Part shown: positions 1 to 7,233 of the stretch, in pieces | How positions within the stretch are numbered: the stretch's first letter is position 1 | Layout of the letters: every line of letters begins with the position of its first letter | Source: Betaproteobacteria bacterium | GTDB lineage: Bacteria > Pseudomonadota > Gammaproteobacteria > Burkholderiales > Burkholderiaceae_C | DNA length: 9,070 nucleotides | Assembly: GCA_016704535.1 (NCBI GenBank) | Contig: JADIZZ010000021.1 | Span: 1-9,070 of the forward strand | Direction of reading: 5' to 3' | Position numbers and translations under genes: made by a program | The notes under the pieces: model-generated | Database searches by the model: none | Seen by the model: only the letters and a program-made list of their open reading frames with translations | What the model was told of the DNA's origin: nothing

Positions 1-1889
1 TCGATCACCGGCTTCCACGGCACCAGGCTGAAACCCAGCCGTCATCAGCATCGCGTAGCGCACCGCTGGCGAGCATGACGCTGCGCCGGTAGATGCCGGC
101 CACGCGCTGCCATCGGCCACCGGGTGGTGCTCCAGGCCGGTTTCGGCGGCAATGTCCCCGGCGGCCTGTGCCAGTTCCCGGTTACGCAGCGTGCTGAGCA
201 GATTGCGGGCAAGGATCACGCGCTGCCCGCGCCGCTGCGCCAGCCCCTGTTCTTCGAGGAAGTCGGCGCGCTGCTGCATGGCCTGCTTCGCATCGCCGCC
301 AAAGCCCATATCGCCCAGCCCACGGCCGCCGCCGATCAATTGCTGATCAAGCCAGGTCGCGCCGATCACGCGCGCCTGCCGCTCGATAGGCAGGTGCGAT
401 TTCAGCTCCACGGCCACGCCGCCCAGGCGCTGCGCGTCGTAGCGGCGGCCTTGTTCGGGCAAGTCGCCCGGCACCTTCCACACCCCCTCGGCCACGCGCT
501 CCACGATGCCGGCTCGGCGCAGGGCTTCCGGCCGGCGGACATGGGCCGCGACAACCTCCTGCGGGTCGCGGCCGGGCATGGCCTGACCCTGCTCGATGGC
601 AAGGTGATGATCGGTGCGGTACAGGCCATCGCTCGCCAGCGCGGCGATGTTGCGATCGGCCGCGCGCACGTCGGCCGAACCTCCGCCTCCACCACGGCGC
701 CGGTCGGATAGTTCGCCAGCTCGTCGCGGGCGTTCAGGCGCGACGTAGTGGGCCTTACCATCCTGCCGTCGATGACCAGATAGCCCCGGTCGCGCAGCTC
801 GTCGGCCAGCCCCTTCGCGGCCACGCGGCCGAATGGTTCGGCCATCATCGCCCGGCTCGAACACTGCCAGCTCGCGCGGCTCGCCGCGCATGGCCCGCTG
901 CATGGTGCGGATGATGTCGCCACGCTCGCCCAGGGAGCGCAAGGTCTTCTCAGCATCGGTATGGATGGCCCAGGTGCCCAGCTGCACCTCGTCGGCCAGG
1001 CCCAGGCGCTACAAGCGTTGCAGGCGACCGATCAGCAGCAGGCGCTGGCGTTGCAGGCTCGGCTCGTTGAAGCGTTCGACATGCACCAGGCCATCCTCGC
1101 CGGCCTCGCGCTTGCAAGGTGCGGTCGAGGCTCGTCCACCGCTCCTGCTCCACCTCGCGCTGCAAGGTCTGCTGGATCTCCAGTTCGGTGCGCGGCCCCA
1201 GCCATTCGGTCGCCAGCTCGGCGGCGCGATGGCGGAAGCCGTGGGCGATGTAGTCGCCCGCGATGATGAGGTCTTTGCCGGTCTCATCGCGCCCGCGCAC
1301 GATCAGGTGGGTGTGCGGGTTGTCGGTGTTCCAGTGATTGACGGCCACCCAATCGAGCCGCGTGCCCAGGTCGGCCTCCATGCGGCCCATCAGATGCCGG
1401 GTGTAGGTGCGCAGGTCTTCCAGCTCGGCTCCATCCTCGGGCGAGAGGATGAAGCGGAAATGGTGCCGATCGTCGGCGCAGCGTTCCCTGAACGCGTCGA
1501 GGTCGGCTTCGTCGGTCTGCGGCCCATAGGCCCGGCCCGGTTCGCCATCGCGGCCCGCACCATCACGCTCGATGTAGCGCAGGTGCTTGGCGAGCGATTG
1601 CGGGCTGGCCCGCTGCTGATTGACCAGCAGCGTCTTGATGGTCACGCGCCGCGACATGGGCGTCAGCTTCGCGCCAGCGAAGCGCCGCCGTGTGGCCGCG
1701 TCCCAGGCGCGAGCCGGGCCGCTGGCCAGCGCGCTTGCGCCGCCGCCGGCGCCAGGACGGCGCACCGAGGACTTGCCGCCGCTGGCTTTGCCCGGCCTGC
1801 TTGAGCACCTTGGAGACGAAGCGCCCCTGGCCCCGGTTCTTCGGGGCGCTGGGGCAGATGCGGAAATCGTCATCGCGGCGGTCGGTCAT
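1..1889 (-). pseudogene. rlxS: DUF3363-type conjugative relaxase, frameshifted, C-terminus beyond left edge
   Basis: This is the DNA-nicking relaxase of a Tn4371-like ICE, which cuts at oriT and leads the strand into the recipient. The start ATG at 1889-1887 follows an AGGGAGAG ribosome site (1902-1895). The N-terminus MTDRRDDDFR is typical of the family. The conserved part includes SRRVTIKTLLVNQ, SLAKHLRYIERDG (a likely catalytic Tyr) and DNPHTHLIVRG (metal-binding His-x-His), all in the stretch 1790-1115. The reading then shifts repeatedly: an extra base at 1791-1793, an extra base at 1112-1113, an in-frame TAG at 1011-1009 where the family has Gln, two missing bases near 830, a compensated pair near 762 and 737, one missing base near 678, and four or five indels in 1-130. 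The stretch 660-130 (through GATWLDQQLIGGG) is open, and the last codons read FSLVPWKPVI. Identity is confident. Whether the breaks are biological or sequencing errors is open. Confidence 0.9.
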
Positions 1890-2346
1890 GGCCGCTCTCC
1901 CTGCAAGTTCTGGCATGTCCTGTCGTGCGAGGCACGCGGACATGCCTGCATTGGCGCGGGCTTCGCGCCATAAGCGGCACGGAGGCGAAGCCGCGCCGTG
2001 CCGCGCCACCTCCACGTGCAGACTGGCTTTCGACGCGGCCCGGTGTTGCGCGTCCACTTTATCTTGCCTTCCGCCTTTGCCCCTCGCTGACGCTCCGAGC
2101 AGCGGCGGCCCGGCGGCGCTGCTGCTGCTGAGCAGCCAGCTCGCCGGCGACCAGGCGCGACCACGGCCACAGGCCGAGCACGTTCGAGGCAAGACGTCTG
2201 CACGTTGGACGGCTGCGCCGGAGACAGCGCGAAGTGCGGTGCGAATGCGCCAGCACTGCACGAGCGACGACATGGCGACGACCACCAGAACGACACGCCT
2301 GATGGCACGACAAGATGCACGGCAACGTGCAGCGAATCGGCGGCCA
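1890..2346. other. Gap between traF and relaxase, no convincing gene
   Basis: This 457 bp stretch lies between the traF stop and the relaxase start. Open frames exist on both strands (for example minus 2325-2059), but they are Arg/Ala/Ser-rich translations typical of unselected GC-rich DNA, and I recognise none. A GCT trinucleotide run sits near 2119-2130. The part nearest the relaxase holds three inverted repeats, listed separately as a possible oriT. Confidence 0.6.
1912..2004. other. Cluster of three inverted repeats before the relaxase; candidate oriT or leader
   Basis: Three perfect inverted repeats follow one another. (1) GGCATGTCC (1912-1920) pairs with GGACATGCC (1938-1946); inside it CGTGC (1924-1928) pairs with GCACG (1932-1936). 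(2) TGGCGCG (1952-1958) pairs with CGCGCCA (1964-1970). (3) GCGGCACGG (1974-1982) pairs with CCGTGCCGC (1996-2004), with an inner GGC/GCC stem. The block starts 23 bp from the relaxase ATG. Relaxase genes often sit next to their own oriT, which typically has such repeats. The function is inferred; an mRNA leader structure is equally possible. No nic site was identified. Confidence 0.45.
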
Positions 2347-2938
2347 TCATGGACGTGGCTCCAGCCAGACCGGACGCGCCACGCCGATCACGGCGGACGC
2401 GCTGACCGGGCCGAAATAGCGGCTGTCGAACGACGCCGGGTTGGTCACGCTGAGCAGGAACAGTTCGCCGGGTTCGACTGGCGGCACTGCTGCCAGGATG
2501 GCAGCGGCCGGCCCCAGCGGTCAGCCGGCAACACGGCGGCCGAAGCACGCCGTCGATACGGACGCGCGGCCAGCGATGCACACCTCCTGCGGCGCGACGG
2601 CGCCCACGCGCTTGAGCAACGGGATGCGCGTCGGCAGGTAGCCGCGCTGCGCAGCGAGCGCGGCTGCCTCGGCGGGCAGCGGCACCAGCACAATGCTGCC
2701 CACGGACAACGGACGTGGCAGCGAGTCGGCACCGTTGCCCAGCGGATCGACGCGATACCAGCCGACCGCCACGCTGTCGGACGGGTTGTAGATCAGGCGC
2801 GGCGGCGGCTGCGGAACGCCAGGCGAGCGCAGCGAGGCCGCAGGCGGACCAGGCCCGCCAGCACGATGCGAGCGCGCAGGCGCGATCGAGGATGCGGCGG
2901 AATGCGAGGGGCACCGGCGCGGCGGATGGAAGCGTCAT
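2347..2938 (-). pseudogene. traF: TraF-type conjugative signal peptidase (S26 family), frameshifted
   Basis: S26-family peptidase of the TraF type, which matures or cyclises the conjugative pilin at the inner membrane. The start ATG (2938-2936) overlaps the DUF2840 stop as ATGA. Conserved blocks, spread over three frames, are MTLPSAAPVPLAFRRIL, a hydrophobic stretch around ARIVLAGL, YNPSDSVAVGWYRVDP with the likely nucleophile Ser, LPTRIPLLKRVGAVAPQEVC with the likely catalytic Lys, VRIDGV, and VTNPASFDSRYFGPVSASA, the last conserved S26 box. The end reads ARPVWLEPRP and a TGA at 2349-2347. The span of 592 bp fits the usual ~196 residues. Frame changes occur near 2875, 2810, 2567, 2540 and 2475. 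All key motifs survive, so the gene would be intact without the indels. Confidence 0.85.
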
Positions 2939-3471
2939 GGCAGCGCCCTCCCGGCCAGCCAGGCGGCGTGCCGCTCGGCGGTATATTCGGGCAGCGGCAA
3001 GCGCGCAGCGAGCCGGTTGGCGAGCGTGCGCCAGTACGCGGGCGAGGCGCACCGACAGGTGTCGATGCCCAGCGCCTCGATGGCGTCGATGCGTTCCAGC
3101 ACAGCGCGCACTTGGTTCTCGCCCTCGGCGTGCAGCAGCAGGCGCGCGCCCGGCTGCACGCCGGGGATGCGCTGCGCCGCATCGAGCGGCGTGCAAGCCT
3201 GCATGACGATGAGCTGCCAGCGGATCGTGCCGTAGTCGTTGGCCTGCCAGCGGATGCGGCAGAACATGGCGCCCGGCAGGAACACCGCGCAGCGCCTCCA
3301 GCGGTCGAGCTGGAGCGTGCGCGCGGGTTCGCCAAAGCGCAGGTAGAGCTTGAAGCGCGGTTCGATATAGGCCAGCGCCACGCGCGTCAGCGGTACGCTG
3401 GCAGGCTGGCCGGAAGGTGCTGCGAGCGCAGCCGTGGCCGCACCAGCGGCAGGCGAAGCGGATGCAGTCAT
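2935..3471 (-). CDS. DUF2840 family protein of the ICE transfer operon
   Basis: An intact 178-residue protein that I recognise as DUF2840, a family found next to traF and the relaxase in Tn4371-like ICEs; its biochemical role is unknown. After an Ala-rich N-terminus come conserved stretches VALAYIEPRFKLYLRFGEP (about residues 32-50), CRIRWQANDYGTIRW, QRIPGVQPGARLLLHAEGE and SPAYWRTLANRLAARLPLPE. No signal peptide or membrane segment is evident, so it is probably cytosolic. Start ATG 3471-3469 overlaps the TGA of the upstream RHH gene (ATGA), and its own TGA overlaps the traF ATG, so the three are probably translated in a coupled way. It has no frameshift, unlike most of its neighbours. Confidence 0.9.
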   Translation of the reverse strand: MTASASPAAGAATAALAAPSGQPASVPLTRVALAYIEPRFKLYLRFGEPARTLQLDRWRRCAVFLPGAMFCRIRWQANDYGTIRWQLIVMQACTPLDAAQRIPGVQPGARLLLHAEGENQVRAVLERIDAIEALGIDTCRCASPAYWRTLANRLAARLPLPEYTAERHAAWLAGRALP

Positions 3472-3752
3472 GGGGTGTTCTCCCTGCGTTGCTCTGGAAA
3501 CTCGCGCTCCAACAGGCCACGCAGCAGATCGGCCACCGTCACGCCTTGACCGAAGGCGGCGATCTTGATGCGAGCGCGTAGCGCGGGCGTCACGTCGAGG
3601 GTCAGGCGGGCGGTGTAGAGGTCGCCCTTGTTGAGCGCATCGGCGTCGCCCTGGCGAATCCACGCCTCGACGTGCGGATTCGCGGGCGGACGCGCACCGA
3701 TGCCGACGCGCTTTGCCGTGCGCTTGCTGTTCGGTGGCGGCCTCGCGGTCAT
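3468..3752 (-). CDS. Ribbon-helix-helix DNA-binding protein, probable ParA partner
   Basis: An intact protein of 94 residues. A basic N-terminus (PPPNSKRTAKRVGIGARPP) precedes a ribbon-helix-helix fold: strand YTARLTLDV (about residues 46-54), helix TPALRARIKIAAFGQG, and helix VTVADLLRGLLEREFPE. Such proteins bind operator or centromere-like DNA as dimers. Its position directly after parA, with start ATG 3752-3750 overlapping the parA TGA (ATGA), suggests a ParB-like or autoregulatory partner of ParA; it has no resemblance to classical ParB. An in-frame GTG at 3761 is a less likely start. The CTAACTT repeats at 4397-4427 would be a reasonable binding site, but this is inference. No frame breaks. 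Confidence 0.85.
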   Translation of the reverse strand: MTARPPPNSKRTAKRVGIGARPPANPHVEAWIRQGDADALNKGDLYTARLTLDVTPALRARIKIAAFGQGVTVADLLRGLLEREFPEQRRENTP

Positions 3753-4269
3753 GTCGGCCACCGCAGCAGTTCATCCACCAGCGCGGTGATTTCGCGCGCG
3801 GCGGCGCTGTCCGGCGCTGTCTCGCGTGCAAGCCGGCCAGCGGCCACGCTGTCGGCGAACACGATGCGTTGATGCACCTCCGCGCGCAGCGCGGGCAGCG
3901 GCTGCTCGGCCAGGGCGCCGCGTGCTTCGCGCCCGATCACGGTGGTACTGACGCGCCGATTGATGACAAAGGCCGCGCGCAGCGCAGGTCGGAAGACTTG
4001 CGCCTCGGGCCATCGATGACGGCGTGATCGGCCCGCCTGGCGAGTTCAGGTGCCTCCTGATGCAGCGTCTCGCGTGCGAGACCCACCGCGCTGAACAGCC
4101 TTGGCAAGCCTTGCTGGCTTCTGCGTTGTGTCCAGTCCAGCGATGAGCCCTGTGGGTCGGCGTCCAGCAGCACGACGTGCTCGCCGCGCATCGCCAGTTC
4201 GCCGGCGATGTGGGTGGCGAGCGTGGTCTTGCCCACGCCGCCTTTCTGGTTGAGCAGCGCGATGATCAT
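3749..4269 (-). pseudogene. parA: ParA-type partition ATPase with ~118 bp internal deletion
   Basis: ParA/MinD-type ATPase for segregation of the excised element. The start ATG (4269-4267) follows GGAGGG at 4282-4277. The N-terminal half is perfect: NQKGGVGKTTLATH (deviant Walker A, residues 8-21), VVLLDADPQGSSLDW (Walker A') and HAVIDGP (Walker B). Right after VIDGP (about 4006) the sequence jumps to EAQVFRPALRAAFVINRR in another frame. The family normally has roughly 39-41 residues between them, containing the switch region and a VQPSPYDLW-like stretch. The C-terminal half continues to ITALVDELLRWPT and a TGA at 3751-3749. The span of 521 bp is about 118 bp below the usual size. As read, translation leaves frame and ends at 3937. 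Unlike the scattered one-base indels, this looks like a true deletion, and would inactivate ParA. Confidence 0.9.
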
Positions 4270-4396
4270 GGCGTGGCCCTCCACGCTGGAAAGCCATGCG
4301 CCGATTCGCCTGCGAAACCTGATTTCTGGCGGCTTGGATTGCCTGCCGTTTGTGGCCGCGTGGCGGTTGTCCACCGCAGCGGCGCTTCTCTACTAA

Positions 4397-4427
4397 AAGT
4401 TAGAGAATTTAAGTTAGGAAAGTTAGA
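4397..4427 (-). promoter_or_regulatory. AT-rich stretch with three CTAACTT repeats upstream of parA
   Basis: AAGTTAG occurs at 4397-4403, 4411-4417 and 4420-4426 (CTAACTT on the minus strand), spaced 14 and 9 bp. It is one of the few AT-rich spots in the window. It lies ~130 bp upstream of the parA start, where the parA promoter, an operator or a centromere-like site is expected. The function is inferred. Confidence 0.45.
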
Positions 4428-4470
4428 GGGCGGCGAAACCCAATGCTGGCGCGGGTTTGCGGCCGATCGG

Positions 4471-4534
4471 CACGCCTGATAGCACGATAGTCCCACGCCC
4501 GATAGCACGATACCCCGCACGCCTGATAGCACGA
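4471..4534 (-). repeat. Three iteron-like direct repeats, 23-24 bp period
   Basis: A 17-bp core, on the minus strand TCGTGCTATCRGGCGTG, occurs at 4534-4518, 4510-4494 and 4487-4471. The repeats are in direct orientation and 23-24 bp apart, about two helical turns, as expected for initiator-binding iterons. They lie 25 bp from the repA stop. RepA is the likely binder by position. Confidence 0.7.
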
Positions 4535-4558
4535 CACCATCCACAGGCTCTCCCGGAG

Positions 4559-5414
4559 TTATCCCCGTGCCGTATGCGGCACGGGCCGGAACGTCAGCAG
4601 TTCCATGCCGTTGTCCGGCATCCGCTCGATGCCCAGGACGTAGCCGGGCAGCGACTGCCGTGCGACCAGCGCGCGCAGGTCGCAGGCGAAGTCGTAGGGC
4701 TTGGCGGTGCTGCCCGATTTCTGGTGCAGGTAGCGAAAGTCGAACTGCCAGCCGTATGCCTGCTTGCCGCCGTGCTTGCGCACCAGGCGGTACAGCCACC
4801 GCTCGATGCCGCCAGTGAGCCGGAAGTACGCCGGGTCGATGGTCAGCACCAGGGCGGCGTCGAGCACGCCCGCATAGAACCAGTCCGGCAGGATCAGCTC
4901 GATGCCCAGCGGCGTGCCGCTGGCATCGGCCAGTTCCTTCCATTCGTTGATCCACGAGAGCGGTGCAGGCGCCGCCCGGTCGTTTCGCGGATGGACGTGG
5001 CCACCGTGGTCGATTGCAGCCGGTCGAGCGCGGCCTGAGGCGCTGGTAGTCGCGCAGCGACTTGCCGCGCCCGATGAAGCGCAGGATCTCGTAGGGCGTG
5101 GCGTGCATCAGCCGCGACGGCCGCAGGCCGGCGTCCTTCGCTTCCACGATCTGCGAGGCCGCCCATATCAGCACGTCCGCATCCCAAATCGTGGCGATGC
5201 CGTGCTCCTGCGTACCTTCCACGCGGATCGTCACGTTGCCCGCGCGGAAGTCGATGGGCTTGACCCGCTTCGATTTGCCGAGCGAGAAGAACGGATAGGC
5301 CATCAAATCCTGGCTGTCGCGCGGCGCCATGTCGCCGGGCAAGGCGCGGAACAGGTCGAGCTGTTCGCGCTCTTGCAACGGCCGCTGCCGGGACGGCAGC
5401 GCGGTGCTGGACAT
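4559..5414 (-). pseudogene. repA: Replication initiator protein A (RepA), two single-base deletions
   Basis: A RepA/RPA-family initiator that would bind the nearby iterons to start replication of the excised element. The likely start is ATG 5414-5412 (MSSTALPSRQRPLQERE), 26 bp after the AlpA-like gene's stop, with only a weak ribosome site. Conserved blocks are MAYPFFSLGKSKRVKPIDF, ATIWDADVLIWAASQI and MHATPYEILRFIGRGKSL. After a missing A near 5037-5038, ALDRLQSTTVATSIRETTG follows. After a second missing base near 4959, the C-terminal part reads IDPAYFRLTGGIERWLYRLV, FRYLHQKSGS and TFRPVPHTARG. The stop TAA is at 4561-4559. Adding back two bases gives exactly 285 codons plus stop. The family is confident; as read the protein is split into three frames. 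Confidence 0.9.
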
Positions 5415-5440
5415 GGCGATGGCCTGCCGCGCGCCGCCGA

Positions 5441-5723
5441 TCAGCGCGCACGGCTGTCGGCCGAGTGGTGCTCGGCGTATTCGGGATCGGAGGTCGTCTC
5501 GAAGCTGCGGTCGGCGGCCCAGGCATCGAGGTCGGCCACGGCGTACATGACGCGTCTGCCGAACTTGCGAAAGCGCGGGCCGCCGCCGATCACGCGCTGC
5601 TTTTCCAGCGTGCGCGGCGACAGCCGCAGGTACTCGGCGGCCTCGTCGTTGGTGAGATAGCGTTGGGGCTGCGCGGCGGCGGTCGAGACAGCGGCGGCAG
5701 GTCCGCAAGGGAGCGGGACGCAT
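5441..5723 (-). CDS. AlpA-like helix-turn-helix DNA-binding protein
   Basis: A small excisionase/AlpA-type (MerR-like winged helix) regulator of about 93 residues. The core reads QRYLTNDEAAEYLRLSPRTL, then KQRVIGGGPRFRKFGRRV and MYAVADLDAWAADRSFETTS, and ends at SRAR with a TGA at 5443-5441. Such proteins bind DNA as activators or recombination directionality factors; here it may control the repA-parA genes downstream. The start ATG at 5723-5721 has a perfect GGAGGT site 7 bp upstream, but it is not in frame with the core: a frame change falls within the first ten codons (near 5702-5712). The core frame itself is open from 5761, so a start further upstream is formally possible. Confidence 0.88.
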
Positions 5724-5730
5724 GGTGTGA

Positions 5731-5736
5731 ACCTCC
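5731..5736 (-). promoter_or_regulatory. Ribosome binding site fixing the AlpA-like gene start
   Basis: GGAGGT on the minus strand, 7 bp before ATG 5723-5721. It is the strongest ribosome site in the window and supports this start although the helix-turn-helix core lies in another frame, which points to a frameshift shortly after the start. Confidence 0.7.
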
Positions 5737-5794
5737 ATCGTTTGAGAACGCCCGGCCACACAGCGCGACCGGATGGAGGCAGTCTCAGAAAGCG

Positions 5795-5841
5795 CGACCC
5801 TTGTGCTCAGGGTCGTTTTGCGTCGTCGTCAAAACGACCCT
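5795..5841 (-). promoter_or_regulatory. Three-part repeat forming alternative hairpins
   Basis: AGGGTCGTTTTG (5809-5820) and CAAAACGACCCT (5830-5841) form a perfect 12-bp inverted repeat with a 9-nt loop. A third copy of the half, CGACCCT (5795-5801), can instead pair with AGGGTCG (5809-5815). On the transcript the two hairpins exclude each other. The element covers the end of the DUF2285 gene and lies 70-120 bp before the AlpA-like start. It could be an attenuator, a terminator without a U-tract, or a set of operator half-sites. Confidence 0.5.
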
Positions 5842-6574
5842 TCTCAAGCGGCGGAAGTTGTGCTAGTCGGCGATAGCCGCCGCGCATCAACCCATCGCCG
5901 CGCCGCACCAGGCGGCGCACCTTGAGCGCAGCCCGCCGTCGCTGTACCAATCGGCGGCGGCATCCACGCCAAACAGTCCTTCGGCCACCTCACGCAAGGA
6001 CGCCCCGCCAGGGTCGCGTCGAGCGCCTGCAAGGGTGTGCAGTTCCAGCAGTGCGGCCGGTGTCGGCCTGGGCTTGGCGTCGGCCTGGCGGCACCGGGCA
6101 CCTGACCGCGTGCTGGCGCGGCAGCGCCGCCGCGATGGGCATAGGCGACAGCCATGCTGTCTTCCAGGCCGGGCGCCAGCGCGAAGCGCAGGCAGTGCCC
6201 TGGCCAGCGGGCCACCAGCACCAGGCGCTTGCCGTCGTGGATCAGTTGCTTGTGGCCGGGGATGCGCCAGAACATGAAGATCACGGCATCCAGCGGCGGA
6301 TCAGCATCGGGTAAAGCTGCACCACGGCAGTATGGCCAGGCAACCAGGCTGGATGCGCGTCACGCGCATCCACGGCGGGTCTTCCAGCAGGCGCAAACCC
6401 CATCGCTGCGCCGCTTGTTGTGCCGCGTGCGGCCGGCGAGGTGGCGCAGCCAGTCGAGCCGATAGTCAGGATGCCTGCGCAGGTACTCCCAGGCCAGCGC
6501 AAGGCCGTCCAGACAGCACGTACAGGTACGCGGCAGTCGGATACCAATGCTCGGCGCTGATGGGGATCGACCAT
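5807..6574 (-). pseudogene. DUF6499/DUF2285 regulator-like protein, heavily frameshifted
   Basis: A member of the ICE regulator-like family with an N-terminal DUF6499-type part and a C-terminal DUF2285 part, about 255 residues; probably a DNA-binding regulator, with no known reaction. The ATG at 6574-6572 has GGGAGGT 6 bp upstream. Conserved pieces over several frames are AEHWYPTAAYLYVL, DGLALAWEYLRRHPDYRLDW, RWGLRLLEDP, DAHPAWLPGHTAVVQLYP, WRIPGHKQLIHDGKRLVLV, LRFALAPGLEDSMAVAYAHR, LQALDATLAG, LREVAEGLFGVDAAADWYSD and RRLVRRGDGLMRGGYRRLAQ. It ends RFDDDAKRP with a TGA at 5809-5807. At least eight frame changes occur, near 6573, 6510, 6428, 6387, 6311, 6080, 6030-6000 and 5930. This is the most damaged gene after the relaxase end. 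Its 3' end forms part of the repeat at 5809-5841. Confidence 0.83.
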
Positions 6575-6882
6575 GGCGCCACCTCCCGCGTACAGGACTC
6601 GCCGCCACGGAAGGACTACGCGCTACATCACCATCGTCAAAACGTCACGGGTGAAAAAGGTGAATGGGTTGTCAAGACCGATTGGCTCCGATGCGTTGCG
6701 GTATTCGTCTCAATGCTGCGGCGGCAGCGCCCCAATGCTGAGGCGCTGTACAGGCCAGCCTGCCGCAGCCCGCGCCAAGCATCATGTCTATTTGGATCAG
6801 ACTGGTGCGGCAACGCCGCAAGAATCTCGATTGAGACCTGCCCGGTATGACATCAGACTGAAAAAGTCACAGTAGGCGGTAG
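6575..6882. other. Intergenic region between DUF2958 and DUF2285 genes
   Basis: About 308 bp with no gene I can support. It contains CAGCGCC (6725-6731) pairing with GGCGCTG (6742-6748), a direct repeat CAATGCTG at 6711-6718 and 6733-6740, and a TTGACA on the minus strand (6675-6670) with no convincing -10 box at proper spacing. Short open frames on both strands lack recognisable domains. Confidence 0.55.
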
Positions 6883-7233
6883 TCAGTCCAGGATGGCCCC
6901 GTCACGCTCGGCCAACCGGGTGTATTCCGACAGCGTGCGCGTGGGCCGGAAATAGCGGTCGCGCATCACGGGCTGCTGTGCGGCCCGACGATGCCTGCCA
7001 GCTCAGACAACTTGACGGTTCCCTGCGCCGGCATCCCGATTCCGAAGTCGATGAGGCCCCGGGGCGGTGTCGCCATCGGCGGGATCGAGCGCCGCCAGCA
7101 GCCAAGTCACGTGCGCATCTGGCGTGAACAGCCGCACCATAGGCATCGGGTCGATGGCCCGGCCAGCGGCGCGGGCCTCGCCATTGGCGAGCAGTTGCGC
7201 GCGTTCCGGGGCGGTGGTGAGGGGCTTGGTCAT
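6883..7233 (-). pseudogene. DUF2958 family protein, frameshifted in the C-terminal half
   Basis: A protein of about 116 residues, recognised as DUF2958, common in ICE backbones and of unknown function. The start ATG 7233-7231 gives MTKPLTTAPERAQLLANG, then RLFTPDAHVTWLLAALDPAD (about residues 38-57) and DGDTA. A frame change near 7060, in a run of C and G, leads into GLIDFGIGMPAQGTVKLSEL. A second change near 6973 leads into VMRDRYFRPTRTLSEYTRLA, ending RDGAILD with a TGA at 6885-6883. As read, the protein would stop at 7003. The ribosome site is weak. It is transcribed divergently from the XRE gene, with a shared ~236 bp control region. Confidence 0.85.

Larger units (their letters stand above)
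4270..4558. other. repA-parA intergenic region, candidate replication origin and parA promoter
   Basis: A 289 bp non-coding region between repA and parA. It contains three iterons next to repA, a 10-bp palindrome GCCGATCGGC (4462-4471), an AT-rich stretch with three AAGTTAG repeats, and the parA leader. Near the repA end, TCCACAGG (4550-4557) and TTATCCCC (4559-4566) resemble imperfect DnaA boxes. Iterons, an AT-rich stretch, DnaA-like boxes and an adjacent initiator gene together suggest an origin active on the excised circle. No replication function can be proven from sequence alone. Confidence 0.5.

Noticed and set aside
833..1804. Open frame of 323 codons on the plus strand
   Set aside because: Shadow of the relaxase; conserved relaxase motifs are on the opposite strand.
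1886..3520. Open frame of 544 codons on the minus strand
   Set aside because: It joins pieces of the traF start, out-of-frame DUF2840 and the non-coding gap; the real genes lie in other frames.
1690..3549. Open frame of 619 codons on the plus strand
   Set aside because: It is antisense to the relaxase start, traF, DUF2840 and part of the RHH gene; Arg/Ala-rich composition without domains, as expected opposite GC-rich genes.
4266..5759. One long minus-strand frame through AlpA-like gene, repA and the iterons
   Set aside because: Only 5414-5040 of it is real repA coding; the rest is out of frame for the AlpA-like and repA families and runs through the iterons.
6643..6675. Promoter with TTGACA (minus, 6675-6670) for the DUF2285 gene
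   Set aside because: No acceptable -10 hexamer at 16-18 bp; the -35 match alone is weak evidence.
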